64,000 nucleotides of DNA from Tumebacillus flagellatus. GTDB lineage: Bacteria > Bacillota > Bacilli > Tumebacillales > Tumebacillaceae. The stretch covers positions 155,122 through 219,121 of the forward strand of contig NZ_JMIR01000001.1 of NCBI RefSeq assembly GCF_000714935.1. Direction: 5' to 3'. Positions 25,555 through 35,069 of this stretch are shown piece by piece. Position 1 is the stretch's first letter, and each line of letters starts with the position of its first letter. The position numbers and the translations under genes are program-made. A model generated the notes under the pieces. It did not search any database, was not told the DNA's origin, and saw nothing but the letters and a program-made list of their open reading frames with translations.

Positions 25555-26011
25555 TGGGCAGAAAGCCTCTATAGATCGATTGTCCCAAGCGCAAGACGCC
25601 GAACAGAAACGGATAGCACAGCATCGACTTCCAAATGCTCCAGTCGCGGTAAGTCAACAACCCCAAGTGCAACCAGAGCTCCTCCAACAACAGCAAGCCC
25701 CCGGTCCACAGCCCCCAATAGAGCAGTTTGATCCAAAATGAGTCCCGCCGCGGCCAGAAGTTCAAGAGCGCCAATCCAAGGCTTGGATTGATGGCGGCCA
25801 CTTGCACGATGTCGAGGAGTTCAACGTTTCCACCCTTGCCGTAATCATACAGATCATACACCGAGCCGACTATCAAATCGAACACCAACGCAAACGAAGA
25901 CGTGAACGTAACGAGAAAACAACACTCATGCGCAGGCAATCGCTTCGGTGCAAACACGACATAGAGAATCCCGATGCCTGCCACCATCCAGACGACCCAC
26001 GAATACGTCAA
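25550..26011 (-). CDS. Multi-pass membrane protein, resembling CBO0543-type family
   Basis: There are 153 residues, mostly hydrophobic, with about four to five helices (for example WVVWMVAGIGILYVVF, LLYWGLWTGGLLLLEELWLHLG). The motif EELWLHLGLLTYRDW with a conserved Glu and Trp looks like a small membrane family found in clostridia and bacilli. It starts with TTG eight bases after GGAGG, as no ATG fits. Function unknown. Confidence 0.75.
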   Translation of the reverse strand: MTYSWVVWMVAGIGILYVVFAPKRLPAHECCFLVTFTSSFALVFDLIVGSVYDLYDYGKGGNVELLDIVQVAAINPSLGLALLNFWPRRDSFWIKLLYWGLWTGGLLLLEELWLHLGLLTYRDWSIWKSMLCYPFLFGVLRLGQSIYRGFLPK

Positions 26012-26094
26012 ACGCCCAACCTCCCCTTCTCTACTCTTGCCTCCAGGTTTAGTATTACCTGCCCTGCACTTCTATAAACAACCTATAAACAATA

Positions 26095-26122
26095 AACAAC
26101 CTGTACAAAAGTACAGGTTGTT
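26095..26122 (-). terminator. 12-bp perfect hairpin after the EVE-like gene
   Basis: AACAACCTGTAC-AAAA-GTACAGGTTGTT; on the minus strand it is followed by TTTATTGTTTATAGG, a loose T-rich tail. Just beyond, the phrase ATAAACAACCT recurs (26073-26101), so the left arm is part of a small direct-repeat cluster. Confidence 0.7.
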
Positions 26123-26157
26123 CACGTTGTTAGAAAAGAGATGCTGTAAACGTATGA

Positions 26158-27147
26158 TTAAAGTCCCAAGAAGTGTTGCACGCGCTTGCCTTCCACCGTG
26201 TACAAAGTTCCGTTCAGGCCGAGAATGTGATGGCCGTGAATGCCTTGCAGCTCGATGGCTTCATACGGGTGCGGAAGGTTTGCATCGCCGCGATAGAAAG
26301 CTTTTTGCAGGGTCGGGGATTGTACGGAGTCGTACTTGCCCTCGCGCACGAGGCGCTCGACGAGGCCGATGACGTTGGCGTAACGCGCTGCGTTCGCGCC
26401 TGCCGCCGCCGCTTCGCTTGCTGCTGCATCAACCGTTGCATCGCCGCCTGCTTGGATGTATGTGGAGATCGTCTCTTGAACCGCGACGAGGTCGCCCTCT
26501 CCGAGCAGAACTGCCGGATAGGTCTGAACGTTGCCGTTCTCAAGGACCGCGCGCAGATGTGGTTGTTGCGCCAATTGCGCTTTGGCGGTACCCAGCGCGT
26601 CTGCCAATGCGCTGGCCGAGGCAGCCGACGATTTGTCCGTCGACTTCGCAGCCGGTTTGGCAACCGCTTTCGATTCCGACTTCGCGGCTACGGGTTTTGC
26701 CTCTGCCGGTTTCGCTTGCACAGTGATGCCGGTTCGTTCTTGGAGCAGAGCGGCCACTTGGTTGTAGTGCTCTTCGGAGATCTCATAGAGGCCGCCTCTG
26801 ACTTGCGGTGCGAATTTCTGCCCAGTCAGTTCCTGCAGTTCTTCACGGGTGATCCCGTTCTTTTTGTCTTCCAAAATCAGGTCGTATGCAAACGGCACAT
26901 GATACAGAAACTCACCGTTCGGATATTCAATTGCGTTCTCCACGACCTCGGCACTTGTCACGCGCCCAATCGCGAAGACAGTACCGCTGCCGCCGTTCGA
27001 TTTGGTTTCCAAGACAAGAACAGGACGAGTCGTCTGGCTCAGGTCCGTCGCTTTGTTCTCTTCCTTGAACGGGATGTGCTCAAAGAGTGCGTCCCCTTTT
27101 TGCCGCCAGACTTGTTTTACGAAATACACAGTCGTTGCTTCACTCAT
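26158..27147 (-). CDS. EVE/PUA-like domain protein with Ala/Lys-rich linker
   Basis: Residues 1-130 look like a PUA-superfamily (EVE-like) domain: VYFVKQVWRQKG, GRVTSAEVVE, FLYHVPFAYDLIL, GITREELQELTGQKFAPQVRGGLYEIS. Such domains bind modified bases in DNA or RNA. Residues 135-190 form a low-complexity Ala/Lys/Ser linker. The rest contains QPHLRAVLENGNVQTYPAVLLGEGDLVAVQ and a Tyr/His-rich end. ATG 27147 follows AGGAGGAAAACAG; the frame extends upstream without a site. The C-terminal domain is unrecognised. Confidence 0.7.
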   Translation of the reverse strand: MSEATTVYFVKQVWRQKGDALFEHIPFKEENKATDLSQTTRPVLVLETKSNGGSGTVFAIGRVTSAEVVENAIEYPNGEFLYHVPFAYDLILEDKKNGITREELQELTGQKFAPQVRGGLYEISEEHYNQVAALLQERTGITVQAKPAEAKPVAAKSESKAVAKPAAKSTDKSSAASASALADALGTAKAQLAQQPHLRAVLENGNVQTYPAVLLGEGDLVAVQETISTYIQAGGDATVDAAASEAAAAGANAARYANVIGLVERLVREGKYDSVQSPTLQKAFYRGDANLPHPYEAIELQGIHGHHILGLNGTLYTVEGKRVQHFLGL

Positions 27148-27202
27148 CTCTGTTTTCCTCCTACATTGAAATCCCGTACTTTTACGTTTTCGACGCAAAA
27201 GA

Positions 27203-27237
27203 GAAAAATCCTGCAGAGAATGGGTCTCTGCAGGATT
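27203..27237 (-). terminator. Terminator after leuS
   Basis: AAATCCTGCAGAGA / TCTCTGCAGGATTT, a perfect 14-base stem with 5-base loop, then TTTCTCTTTT on the minus strand. Confidence 0.88.
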
Positions 27238-27263
27238 TGCAAATTTACCCTATAATTGAAAGC

Positions 27264-29723
27264 TTAACCTACGACCACGTTCACCAATTTGCCCGGGACG
27301 ACGATCACTTTCTTGATCGATTTGCCTTCGAGCAGCGCTTGCACTTTCTCCGATGCAATCGCTTGGCTTTCGACTTCTTCCTTGGTCGCTTCTTTCGGGA
27401 AGACCAGACGCTCGCGCACTTTGCCGTTGATCTGGACGACATATTCCACTTCGTCCATCGCCAGTGCGGATTCGTCGTAAACCGGCCATTCCAGCGCGTA
27501 CAGCTTCGACGTTTCGCCCATCATCTCCCACAGTTCGGACGTGATGTGCGGCGCCGCCGGGTGCAGCAAGATGACAGCCGTGCGGATCGCTTCCGCTTTG
27601 GTGCCCGCATCTGCGCCTTCCGGATACGCGTAGATCGCGTTGACCAGTTCCATGATCGCGGAAATCGCGGTGTTGAACTGGTAGCGGGTGCCGATGTCTT
27701 CGGTGACTTTCTTGATCGCCGCGTGTGTCGCCATGCGCAGTTTCTTCGCCGCGTCGCCCGATGCGTCCGCTTTCAAATTGTTCTTGCGCAGAATCGGGAT
27801 GTGGTTTTCCACCATGCGCCAGACGCGGTTCAAGAAGCGGTGCGCGCCCTCGACGCCCTGGTCGCTCCACTCCAGGTCGCGGTCCGGCGGTGCTGCGAAC
27901 AGAATGAATACGCGCGCGGTGTCCGCGCCGTACTTGTTGATGATGTCCTCCGGCGAGACGACGTTGCCCTTGGACTTCGACATCTTCGCCCCGTTCAGGA
28001 CGACCATGCCCTGGGTCAACAAACTTTCAAACGGCTCGGTGTAGTTGACCAAACCTGCGTCGTGCAGAACTTTGGTGAAGAAACGGGAGTACAGCAAATG
28101 CAAGATGGCGTGCTCGATGCCGCCGACGTATTTGTCCACCGGCAGCCAGTTGTTGGCCGCTTCCGTATCGAACGGCTGCGTCCCGTCGCCCTTGCCGGTG
28201 TAGCGCAGGTAGTACCACGAAGAGTCGATAAACGTATCCATCGTATCGGTTTCACGGCGTGCCGCGCCGCCGCAGGACGGGCAGGTCGTGTGCACGAACT
28301 CGTCGTTGGTTTCCAGCGGCGATTTGCCCTTGACGCCGAAGTCGACGTGCTCCGGCAAGAGCACCGGCAGTTGGTCTTTGGGAACCGGCACGGTGCCGCA
28401 AGACGGGCAGTTGATCATCGGGATCGGCGCGCCCCAGTAGCGTTGACGGGAAATCAGCCAGTCGCGCAGGCGGAAGGACGTCGTCGCTTTGCCGATTCCC
28501 TTTTGCTCCAGCACTTCCACGATCTTGGTCAGCGCTTCGGTGTTCGCCATGCCGTTGAACTCCGCAGAGTTGATCAAGCGTCCTTCGCCGGTGAACGCTT
28601 CGGTCAGCGCGTCTTGGTGGCCCGGGTCGATGACCGGGACGATCGGCAATTGGTACTTCGTCGCAAACTCAAAGTCGCGCTCGTCGTGCGCCGGAACGCC
28701 CATCACGCAGCCGGTGCCGTAGTCGGGCAGCACGTAGTTGGCAATCCAGATCGGCAGTTTCTCGCCGGTCAGCGGATGCACCGCATACGACCCGGTGAAG
28801 ATGCCGACTTTCTCCGTGTCGGTCGACGTGCGCTCGATTTCGGACGCTTTGCGGACGCTGTCGATGAAAGCTTGTACCTCTGCCGCTCCTGCGTAGCCCT
28901 CGATCAGCTTCTGCACCAGTTCGTTCTCCGGTGCCAACACGACGTACGAAACGCCGTACAGCGTATCCGGACGGGTGGTGAACACGGTCAACGTCTCGTC
29001 GCGGCCGTGAATTCCGTAGGTGATCTCAGCACCCGTGCTCTTGCCGATCCAGTTGCGCTGCATCGTGATGACGCGCTCCGGCCAACCGCCTTGCAGTTGC
29101 TCCAGATCGGTCAACAAGCGGTCTGCGTAGTCGGTAATCTTGAAGAACCATTGCTCCAGGTCTTTCTTGACGACTTCGCTGTCGCAACGCCAGCATTCAC
29201 CGTCGATGACTTGCTCGTTTGCCAAAACGGTCGAGCATTCCGGGCACCAGTTGACGGCTGCTTTCTTCTTATACGCCAAGCCGCGCTCGTAGAACAGTTG
29301 GAAGATCCACTGCGTCCACTTGTAGTAGTCCGGGTCGCAGGTCGCCAGTTCGCGGGACCAGTCGTAGGACAGACCCAGTTGCTTTTGCTGGTTGCGCATG
29401 AACGCGATGTTGTCATGCGTGGAAACGTTCGGATGCACGCCGTGCTGGATGGCGAAGTTCTCCGCCGGCATCCCGAACGCGTCCCATCCCATCGGGTGCA
29501 GGACGTTATGGCCGTGCATCTTCTTGAAGCGGGCGACGACGTCCCCGATCGAGTAGACGCGAACATGGCCCATGTGCAGGCGGCCGGACGGGTACGGGAA
29601 TTGCTCCAAGCAATAATAGAAAGGTTTGTTCGGATCATGAGTGGTGTCGTGCGCGTTCGACGCTTCCCACTTCTCTTGCCATTTGGCTTCGACCTCAGAG
29701 GGCACGTAGCGATGTTCAGACAT
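27264..29723 (-). CDS. leuS: Leucyl-tRNA synthetase
   Basis: This class I synthetase charges tRNA-Leu. It has 819 residues. The HIGH motif appears as [11 protein letters not shown] (residues about 46-56) and KMSKS as [12 protein letters not shown]. The CP1 editing domain ([10 protein letters not shown] with the conserved Thr and Asp) lies between. C-terminal anticodon-binding and leucine-specific domains follow. AGGAGGAGG precedes the ATG. Expression is controlled by the T-box leader upstream. Confidence 0.97.
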   Translation of the reverse strand: MSEHRYVPSEVEAKWQEKWEASNAHDTTHDPNKPFYYCLEQFPYPSGRLHMGHVRVYSIGDVVARFKKMHGHNVLHPMGWDAFGMPAENFAIQHGVHPNVSTHDNIAFMRNQQKQLGLSYDWSRELATCDPDYYKWTQWIFQLFYERGLAYKKKAAVNWCPECSTVLANEQVIDGECWRCDSEVVKKDLEQWFFKITDYADRLLTDLEQLQGGWPERVITMQRNWIGKSTGAEITYGIHGRDETLTVFTTRPDTLYGVSYVVLAPENELVQKLIEGYAGAAEVQAFIDSVRKASEIERTSTDTEKVGIFTGSYAVHPLTGEKLPIWIANYVLPDYGTGCVMGVPAHDERDFEFATKYQLPIVPVIDPGHQDALTEAFTGEGRLINSAEFNGMANTEALTKIVEVLEQKGIGKATTSFRLRDWLISRQRYWGAPIPMINCPSCGTVPVPKDQLPVLLPEHVDFGVKGKSPLETNDEFVHTTCPSCGGAARRETDTMDTFIDSSWYYLRYTGKGDGTQPFDTEAANNWLPVDKYVGGIEHAILHLLYSRFFTKVLHDAGLVNYTEPFESLLTQGMVVLNGAKMSKSKGNVVSPEDIINKYGADTARVFILFAAPPDRDLEWSDQGVEGAHRFLNRVWRMVENHIPILRKNNLKADASGDAAKKLRMATHAAIKKVTEDIGTRYQFNTAISAIMELVNAIYAYPEGADAGTKAEAIRTAVILLHPAAPHITSELWEMMGETSKLYALEWPVYDESALAMDEVEYVVQINGKVRERLVFPKEATKEEVESQAIASEKVQALLEGKSIKKVIVVPGKLVNVVVG

Positions 29724-29775
29724 GGAGAGTTCCTCCTCCTGTAGAGTGTAGATTCTGCTGGCTGGAGGTCAGGAC

Positions 29776-30087
29776 ACAAAATAAAAACCTCCCACCCCCA
29801 GCGTCTGTTGCGCTAGGGACGAGAGGTTAGGTTATCTTCCCGTGGTACCACCCTGCTTCGGCGACAAAAAATGGCGTCGCCCTCATTGGCGTCCGGTAAC
29901 GTGGACGAATCCGGCAACAAGTAGCCGATCTGAAAGACGTTTCCAGACGGTTCCCTGTTGCAGCTCTGAGGTGAGTTCGTCCGCATCCATCCTGTCGGCT
30001 TGCACCACCCGCCGACTCTCTGCAAGGATTCCACGAAGTACTGGTCCTCTTCACCGCTGTTTTCGACATATGCTGTCGGGCTTTGTT
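29776..30087 (-). promoter_or_regulatory. T-box riboswitch leader of leuS (Leu)
   Basis: On the minus strand the hallmark AGGGTGGTACCACG (29841-29855) is followed by an antiterminator/terminator region ending CCTCCC-type stem plus TTTTTATTTT at about 29776-29785. Upstream, Stem I contains GAACTCACC, where CTC (29973-29975) is the likely Leu specifier. The leader senses uncharged tRNA-Leu and increases read-through into leuS. It fills most of the 460 bases between leuS and the CoA-transferase. Confidence 0.93.
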
Positions 30088-30093
30088 GTTAGT

Positions 30094-30123
30094 AGTATAC
30101 GCAATCCATTTTTGTTTTGTCAA
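30094..30123 (-). promoter_or_regulatory. Sigma-A promoter of the leuS T-box
   Basis: Minus strand TTGACA (30118-30123), 18-base spacer, TATACT (30094-30099). Between it and the CoA-transferase stop (30185) about 60 bases show nothing identifiable. Confidence 0.8.
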
Positions 30124-30184
30124 CGCGGACGAACTATTTTGTTTGTATTATTTCAAGAGACACGAGTTTCTTGACGGGACACAA

Positions 30185-31696
30185 TTACTGGGTGACGGGC
30201 GCACCTTTCATCGAACCGTGCTCTTTGAAGTTTTGGTGCCAAGAGAACGCTTTTTCCAGCACGTGCGGAGTTTGACCGCCGCGCGCGCAAGCTTCACGGA
30301 AGTAGTCGAGCGCCAGTTCGCGGTAGCTCGGATGCACGCAGTTGTTGATGATCACGTTCGCGCGTTCACGCGGAGCGAGGCCGCGCAGGTCGGCAAGGCC
30401 CTGTTCCGTGACGAGGATGTCCACATCGTGCTCGGTGTGGTCGACGTGCGTGACCATCGGCACGATCGAGGAGATGTTGCCGCCCTTCGCCAGCGACTTC
30501 GTGACGAAGATCGACATGTAGGAGTTGCGGGCAAAGTCGCCCGAACCGCCGATCCCGTTCATCATGTGAGTGCCGCCCACGTGCGTGGAGTTGATGTTGC
30601 CGTAGATGTCCGCTTCCAGCGCCGTGTTGATCGCGATCAGACCCAGACGGCGGATGACTTCCGGGTGGTTGGAGATCTCTTGCGGACGCAGGATCAGCTT
30701 GTCCTTGTACTTTTGAATGTCTTGGAAGAACTGCTGCGCTTTCGACGGAGAGAGGGTGATCGAAGAGCCGGACGCGAACACCATCTTGCCGTCGTCCATC
30801 AAGTCGAACACGGAGTCTTGCAATACTTCCGAGTACATCGTCAGGTCGTGGAACGGCGATTTGATCAAACCGTGCATGACGGCGTTCGCCACAGAGCCGA
30901 TGCCCGATTGCAGCGGCATCAGTTTTTCGGTCAGGCGGCCGTGCTTCATCTCATGCGTGAAGAAATCGACGATGTGGTCTGCCATCGTTTGCGTTTCGGC
31001 ATCCGGAGCCGTGACGTTGGACGTGTTGTCCGCTTTCTCGGTGATGACGATCGCGGCGATCTTCGACGGGTCGATCGGAATGAACGGCAGGCCGACGCGG
31101 TTTTGCGGGCGCAAAACCGGAACCGGTTCGCGGTACGGACGGCGCGTCGGGATGTAGATGTCGTGCATCCCTTCGAGGTCGAGCGGTTGCGCGAGGTTGA
31201 GCTCGACGATCACTTTGTCCGCCAAGATCGCGAACGTGCCGGAGTTGCCGACAGACGTCGTCGGCACGATGCCGCCCTCTTCCGTAATTGCAACCGCTTC
31301 CACGATTGCTACGTCAATTTTCCCCATCTGGTTGGAACGAATCATCTCGACCGTTTGGCTGAGATGCTGGTCGATGAACATCACGTCGCCGCTGTTGATC
31401 GCTTTGCGCAGCACCGGTTCTGCTTGGAACGGCAGGCGGCGCGCCAGCACGTTGGCTTCGGTCAAGATGCGGTCGACTTCGTCGCCGACGGAAGCGCCCG
31501 TCCAGAGGTTGATTTTCAGCGGCTTTGCTTCTTCTTGCGCGCGGCGCGCCAGTGCGAGCGGCACAACTTTCGCGTCCCCTGCGCGGGTGAAGCCGCTGAT
31601 GCCGACCGTCATCCCGTCGTGTATATGAGTGGCTGCTTCTTCAGCCGATACGATTTTTCCTATCAACGATTTAAGTCGAATCCGATCCATATACAT
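30185..31696 (-). CDS. Acetyl-CoA hydrolase/transferase family protein, succinyl-CoA:acetate CoA-transferase type
   Basis: This enzyme transfers CoA between organic acids, typically succinyl-CoA and acetate. It has 503 residues, close to AarC/Cat1. Visible blocks are GMTVGISGFTRAGDAKVVP at the N-terminus, TGASVGDEVDR, IQSGIGSVANAVM-like PLQSGIGSVANAV, and the catalytic glutamate in MYSEVLQDSVFDLMD. A GGSGDFARNSYMS block near the end binds CoA. AGAGGG precedes the ATG. It appears monocistronic. Confidence 0.88.
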   Translation of the reverse strand: MYMDRIRLKSLIGKIVSAEEAATHIHDGMTVGISGFTRAGDAKVVPLALARRAQEEAKPLKINLWTGASVGDEVDRILTEANVLARRLPFQAEPVLRKAINSGDVMFIDQHLSQTVEMIRSNQMGKIDVAIVEAVAITEEGGIVPTTSVGNSGTFAILADKVIVELNLAQPLDLEGMHDIYIPTRRPYREPVPVLRPQNRVGLPFIPIDPSKIAAIVITEKADNTSNVTAPDAETQTMADHIVDFFTHEMKHGRLTEKLMPLQSGIGSVANAVMHGLIKSPFHDLTMYSEVLQDSVFDLMDDGKMVFASGSSITLSPSKAQQFFQDIQKYKDKLILRPQEISNHPEVIRRLGLIAINTALEADIYGNINSTHVGGTHMMNGIGGSGDFARNSYMSIFVTKSLAKGGNISSIVPMVTHVDHTEHDVDILVTEQGLADLRGLAPRERANVIINNCVHPSYRELALDYFREACARGGQTPHVLEKAFSWHQNFKEHGSMKGAPVTQ

Positions 31697-31777
31697 ATGC
31701 TGGTCCCTCTCTCTTGTTCTTTCTTAAGTATCCAAACGATTGGTCGATGAAACTTATTGTCTTAAGGGTACCCAATT

Positions 31778-31792
31778 GACACGGTTTGTGTC
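31778..31792. promoter_or_regulatory. Palindrome GACAC-GGTTT-GTGTC upstream of the CoA-transferase
   Basis: Perfect five-base arms, about 80 bases before the CoA-transferase start. Possibly an operator; no clear -10/-35 pair for the minus strand nearby, and a plus-strand TTGACA overlaps it. Confidence 0.3.
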
Positions 31793-31838
31793 GAATTTGT
31801 TAAGATGGCATAATCCTCGAAATTCCCTCTTTTTCACA

Positions 31839-31872
31839 CAAAAAACTGAGGGTCCCTGCCCGACCCTCAGTA
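31839..31872 (-). terminator. Terminator after the LysM/GH18-like gene
   Basis: ACTGAGGGTC / GACCCTCAGT stem with GC-rich loop and six T on the minus strand. Confidence 0.9.
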
Positions 31873-31905
31873 TTTCGCCTTGCGAATAGTTTAGTTCACA
31901 GAACT

Positions 31906-33183
31906 TTAGTTTCCAATCTCAAACGCATCGCTCAACAACGGCCAGACTCCCGGCATCGCCATCCCTTGCACCTGCACCGAAACCCCGGCGAGGCCGAGTT
32001 CATGGACGAGGCAGAGCTTCGCGGCGATGCTGCGCAAGTCTTCATACCAGACTTGGCGCTGTTGCCCGTCCTCCGCTCGATACGTGTACATCGGCGACAT
32101 CGCCCGGTCGTCCCAATGAATTTGCTTGGGCGCTTCCTGCACGAGGTCCGGATTCACTTCCGGGCCGTGTAAGACGAGTGACGCGATGCGGTCGCTTTGG
32201 TACGGCACCGCCCAATCGAACCCGTAGAACGGCATGCCGAGCAGCAATTTCCGGCGCGGCACCCTGCCTGTTGCATACGCGAGCGAACGGCGGACGAGAT
32301 GCAGCGGCGAGAGCGCCATCGGCGGGCCGTCCACGCGCCCTCCGCAGTCTTCCGCGTTCCAGACGATGCGGTCGACGAACGTCTGCAACACGCCGATGTC
32401 ATACGCCCCGTGGCGGGGATGCTCCGGATCGTCATGCTGGTGCGGCGGGACGGCGAGGTAGAGTTTGCCTCGCTTCTGATGCACGCGCAGCGCCAACTCG
32501 CGCACAAATCCGACGAAAGCAAGCCTCGCCGACGGCGGCAAGTTCGTGAATTCCAAGTGGATCCCCGCAAACTCGTCTTGGTCCAACCAAGGCCGCACCT
32601 GTTGAAAAAACTCCCGTCGGCTCGGCCCGTACATCACCACGCGCGCGGACGCCTCGTCATCTTCCGGCGCGACCAGCAACAGCCGCGACACGGGGCGCAC
32701 CGTTTGCTTGCGGCTTTCATACAGCGGCGGCAACGAGAGCTCTCCCTCTTCGGACACCAGCGCGGCCGCCAGCGAAAGAGACGAGATGTGCTCCGCCGCG
32801 TCGTCGAGCGTCGCCATTTCCTCATACTCCCCTTGCACTTCCAAGCGGAGATTGACTTCCATGCGTTTTTTGTGCAACACCGGCAGCGGGACGGTCAACA
32901 CGCGTCCGACCGGCAACGAATCGCGCGCCAACTTCTGGTTGGCGGCGAGGAGAATTTTTTCCGGGATGTGAAACTGGTTGGCTATCTTGCGCAACGAGTC
33001 CGACTCTTGAACGGTGTACGTTTGCAAAAGCGTCGGGACCCCCGTCGGCACAAGCAACGTCGTCCCCGGCACGAGCGGGTCCGCTTCCATTCCGTTCACG
33101 TCCACGATGCTGTCCGCCTCCACGCCGACGGCGCGGGCGATGGCGTGCAAGTTCTCGCCTTTTTTGACCACGTGTACATACAT
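31906..33183 (-). CDS. LysM-containing GH18-like spore protein, catalytic motif degenerate
   Basis: Two LysM repeats occupy residues about 1-48 (VHVVKKGENLHAIARAVG...LLVPTG) and 53-98 (QTYTVQESDSLRKIANQFH...LTVPLP). A GH18-type barrel follows from about 150, as in spore cortex hydrolases SleL/YaaH (YDIGVLQTFVDRIVWNAED, KLLLGMPFYGFDW). The strand that normally reads GVxxDFExxP with the catalytic Glu here reads GIHLEFTNLP, so the Glu is Thr and the Asp is Glu. It may bind peptidoglycan or glucosamine polymers without hydrolysing them. AGGAGG lies about 13 bases before the ATG. No signal peptide, in line with a forespore or coat location. Confidence 0.82.
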   Translation of the reverse strand: MYVHVVKKGENLHAIARAVGVEADSIVDVNGMEADPLVPGTTLLVPTGVPTLLQTYTVQESDSLRKIANQFHIPEKILLAANQKLARDSLPVGRVLTVPLPVLHKKRMEVNLRLEVQGEYEEMATLDDAAEHISSLSLAAALVSEEGELSLPPLYESRKQTVRPVSRLLLVAPEDDEASARVVMYGPSRREFFQQVRPWLDQDEFAGIHLEFTNLPPSARLAFVGFVRELALRVHQKRGKLYLAVPPHQHDDPEHPRHGAYDIGVLQTFVDRIVWNAEDCGGRVDGPPMALSPLHLVRRSLAYATGRVPRRKLLLGMPFYGFDWAVPYQSDRIASLVLHGPEVNPDLVQEAPKQIHWDDRAMSPMYTYRAEDGQQRQVWYEDLRSIAAKLCLVHELGLAGVSVQVQGMAMPGVWPLLSDAFEIGN

Positions 33184-33238
33184 GAGCGCCCATCCACCCT
33201 CCTGGAGTTGGAGTACCCACAGGATATGTGGCAGACAC

Positions 33239-33988
33239 CTATCTCGCTACAAAAAACAATCGTTCCGCGGTTTTTGTCGGCACGTCCCAGCCAAAGTCCG
33301 CATATACTTCTACCGTTGTGAATCCACAATCATTTAACAAACCCCGCAGGACGTCCACTTCGTAGGCGCGTTGTACGTGGAACTCATGAAACCGACGATA
33401 CAATTCCTCGTCCGCATCCTCCAAAGCAAAAAACGTAATGTCATACTCCACCTGTTGCCGTTGATCGTCATAACGGCTTTGCCACAGGTAGGTCACTTCT
33501 TCGTTGTCTTCATAAAACACATTGTTGCCGAGCTTCTCTTGCAACTTGTAGATCGAGTGCACGTCAAACAAAAAACACCCGCCCGGCTTCAAATTCTGCC
33601 GAACGCGTGCAAACGTCGCCCTCAAGTCTTCTTCTTCCACGATGTAACTGAGCGAGTCGCAAAACGACACCGCCAACTCGACCGGCTCCGGAAGCACCAA
33701 TTCGCGCAGATCCTGGCAGAGAAAGCGCAGTTTCGGCGACGGCCGCTCCAGTTTGCTCTGGGCGATCATCAGCATCTCTTCCGACAAATCCACTCCGGTG
33801 ACGGTATAGCCTCTTTGGAAAAGCTCGAGGGTCAGCTTGCCTGTGCCGCACCCCAAATCGGCAATATGGCGCGGTTTCAGATCCAACCGCGCCATCGCCT
33901 CTTCCAAAAAGGTCATCCACCGTTCGTACGGAGCATCCTGCATGAGCAGATCGTAATACTCGGCAAACTCTCCATAAGCTGTCACAGT
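33239..33988 (-). CDS. yqeM: YqeM-type SAM-dependent methyltransferase
   Basis: This class I methyltransferase has 249 residues. The SAM-binding loop is IADLGCGTGKLTLELFQRG, with the acidic VTGVDLSEEML after it and CDSLSYIVEEEDL. Its start is taken as GTG 33988, nine bases after GAGG, because the encoded TAYGEFAEYYDLLMQDAPYERW aligns with B. subtilis YqeM. The frame runs on to 34057 without a site and overlaps rsfS. It is last in the aroE-to-yqeM operon; substrate unknown. Confidence 0.88.
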   Translation of the reverse strand, partial: TVTAYGEFAEYYDLLMQDAPYERWMTFLEEAMARLDLKPRHIADLGCGTGKLTLELFQRGYTVTGVDLSEEMLMIAQSKLERPSPKLRFLCQDLRELVLPEPVELAVSFCDSLSYIVEEEDLRATFARVRQNLKPGGCFLFDVHSIYKLQEKLGNNVFYEDNEEVTYLWQSRYDDQRQQVEYDITFFALEDADEELYRRFHEFHVQRAYEVDVLRGLLNDCGFTTVEVYADFGWDVPTKTAERLFFVAR

Positions 33989-34060
33989 GTAAAACCTCGC
34001 TGCTTCACGTTTTGAAAATCTCGTTCGTGCTGGTGATGCGTTTCCCAGATGTTCCACGAA

Positions 34061-34411
34061 TTACACGACACTCAATTGCGGAGCGTCGCCCCATACGCGT
34101 TCAAGGTTGTAGAATTCACGTTCTTCCGCACGGAAGACGTGAACCACGACGTCCCCAAAATCCACGAGGATCCAGCGAGCTTCGTCGTACCCCTCCATCG
34201 CTTTTTTGTGGACGCCGCGCTTTTCCATCTTCTCGACGACGCCGCCCGCGATGGCTTGCACCTGAGTGTTGGAATTTCCGCTGCAGATGATGAAATAATC
34301 GGCGAGCACGGACAAGTTTGCGATGTCCAAAATCACCACGTCGTTCGCCTTCTTATCTGCGGCAGCGTCAGCCGCAAATCGCGCCAATTCCAAAACTCGT
34401 TCTCTCAACAT
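34061..34411 (-). CDS. rsfS: Ribosome silencing factor RsfS
   Basis: This small cytoplasmic protein binds ribosomal protein uL14 and blocks subunit joining. It has 116 residues, with the DVVILDIANLSVLADYFIICSGNSNTQV and WILVDFGDVVVHVF blocks typical of the family. ATG 34411 lies seven bases after AGGAGG; ATG 34417 is too close. It sits between yqeK and yqeM, as in Bacillus. Confidence 0.95.
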   Translation of the reverse strand: MLRERVLELARFAADAAADKKANDVVILDIANLSVLADYFIICSGNSNTQVQAIAGGVVEKMEKRGVHKKAMEGYDEARWILVDFGDVVVHVFRAEEREFYNLERVWGDAPQLSVV

Positions 34412-34478
34412 TGACATGCCTCCTAAAAAATGTGGAGTTGGGGGGTGCACCTGCTACCATAGTATTCGACAAGTGGTA

Positions 34479-35069
34479 TTAAAGTTTCCGCTTGTCCTTG
34501 ATTTTTTGCCACAAATCGTTGCGGGCAAGCAAGGTCAAGGGAAAAACGGGCTTGTGCAGGTCGAGCAAATGACGGATAGTCCCGTCAAATGCGGTGGCGA
34601 GCGCCTCATCCAAATCGGTTTCGGCGAGTTTGCGGAGCTCCTCGACGCCGGGGTAGTTGCGTCCGGCTTCGATGTAGTCCGCCAAACAGACCACTTTGTC
34701 AAGCAAGGTCATCTCGACGCGGCCGGTCGTGTGATACCGCACGGCATCGGCGATCTCTTCGTCGTGGATGTTGAACTCCTCGCGCAGCATCGTCGCCACA
34801 ATCGGGCCGTGCAGCGTTTCCGCCACTTCAAAAAACGCCTCATCCACGCCGCGCGCGCGTCCGACTTCGTACCATTGCTCCACGAGCCATTCGCGGGCGT
34901 AATCGTGCGTCCAAGCGGCGAGGCGCGCTTTGAATGCGTCTGCGCCGAAGCGTTTCGCCAGCATGTCGGCCGCTTCCACCACGCCGGAGACGTGCTGGAA
35001 ACGAGCATCGCTTAACACGGAGCGGACTTTTTCTTTGACTTTGGTTTCACTGACTAACGGAATCGTCAT
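34479..35069 (-). CDS. yqeK: HD-domain Ap4A hydrolase YqeK
   Basis: This HD hydrolase cleaves Ap4A symmetrically into two ADP. The metal ligands appear as RFQHVSGVVEAAD, AAWTHDYAREW (the HD pair) and DKVVCLADYIEAGR. It has 196 residues. The ATG at 35069 lies inside the end of nadD (23-base overlap) and follows GAGGAG. The order nadD-yqeK is conserved in Bacilli. Confidence 0.93.
   Translation of the reverse strand: MTIPLVSETKVKEKVRSVLSDARFQHVSGVVEAADMLAKRFGADAFKARLAAWTHDYAREWLVEQWYEVGRARGVDEAFFEVAETLHGPIVATMLREEFNIHDEEIADAVRYHTTGRVEMTLLDKVVCLADYIEAGRNYPGVEELRKLAETDLDEALATAFDGTIRHLLDLHKPVFPLTLLARNDLWQKIKDKRKL

Noticed and set aside
27087-29744. 885-residue plus-strand ORF opposite leuS
   Set aside because: Shadow of leuS: composition rich in Arg, His, Asp and Val typical of antisense frames in GC-rich DNA, no ribosome site, and it includes the T-box side. 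leuS is certain on the other strand.
30083-31750. 555-residue plus-strand ORF opposite the CoA-transferase
   Set aside because: Antisense shadow, crosses the promoter region of leuS; no start signal.
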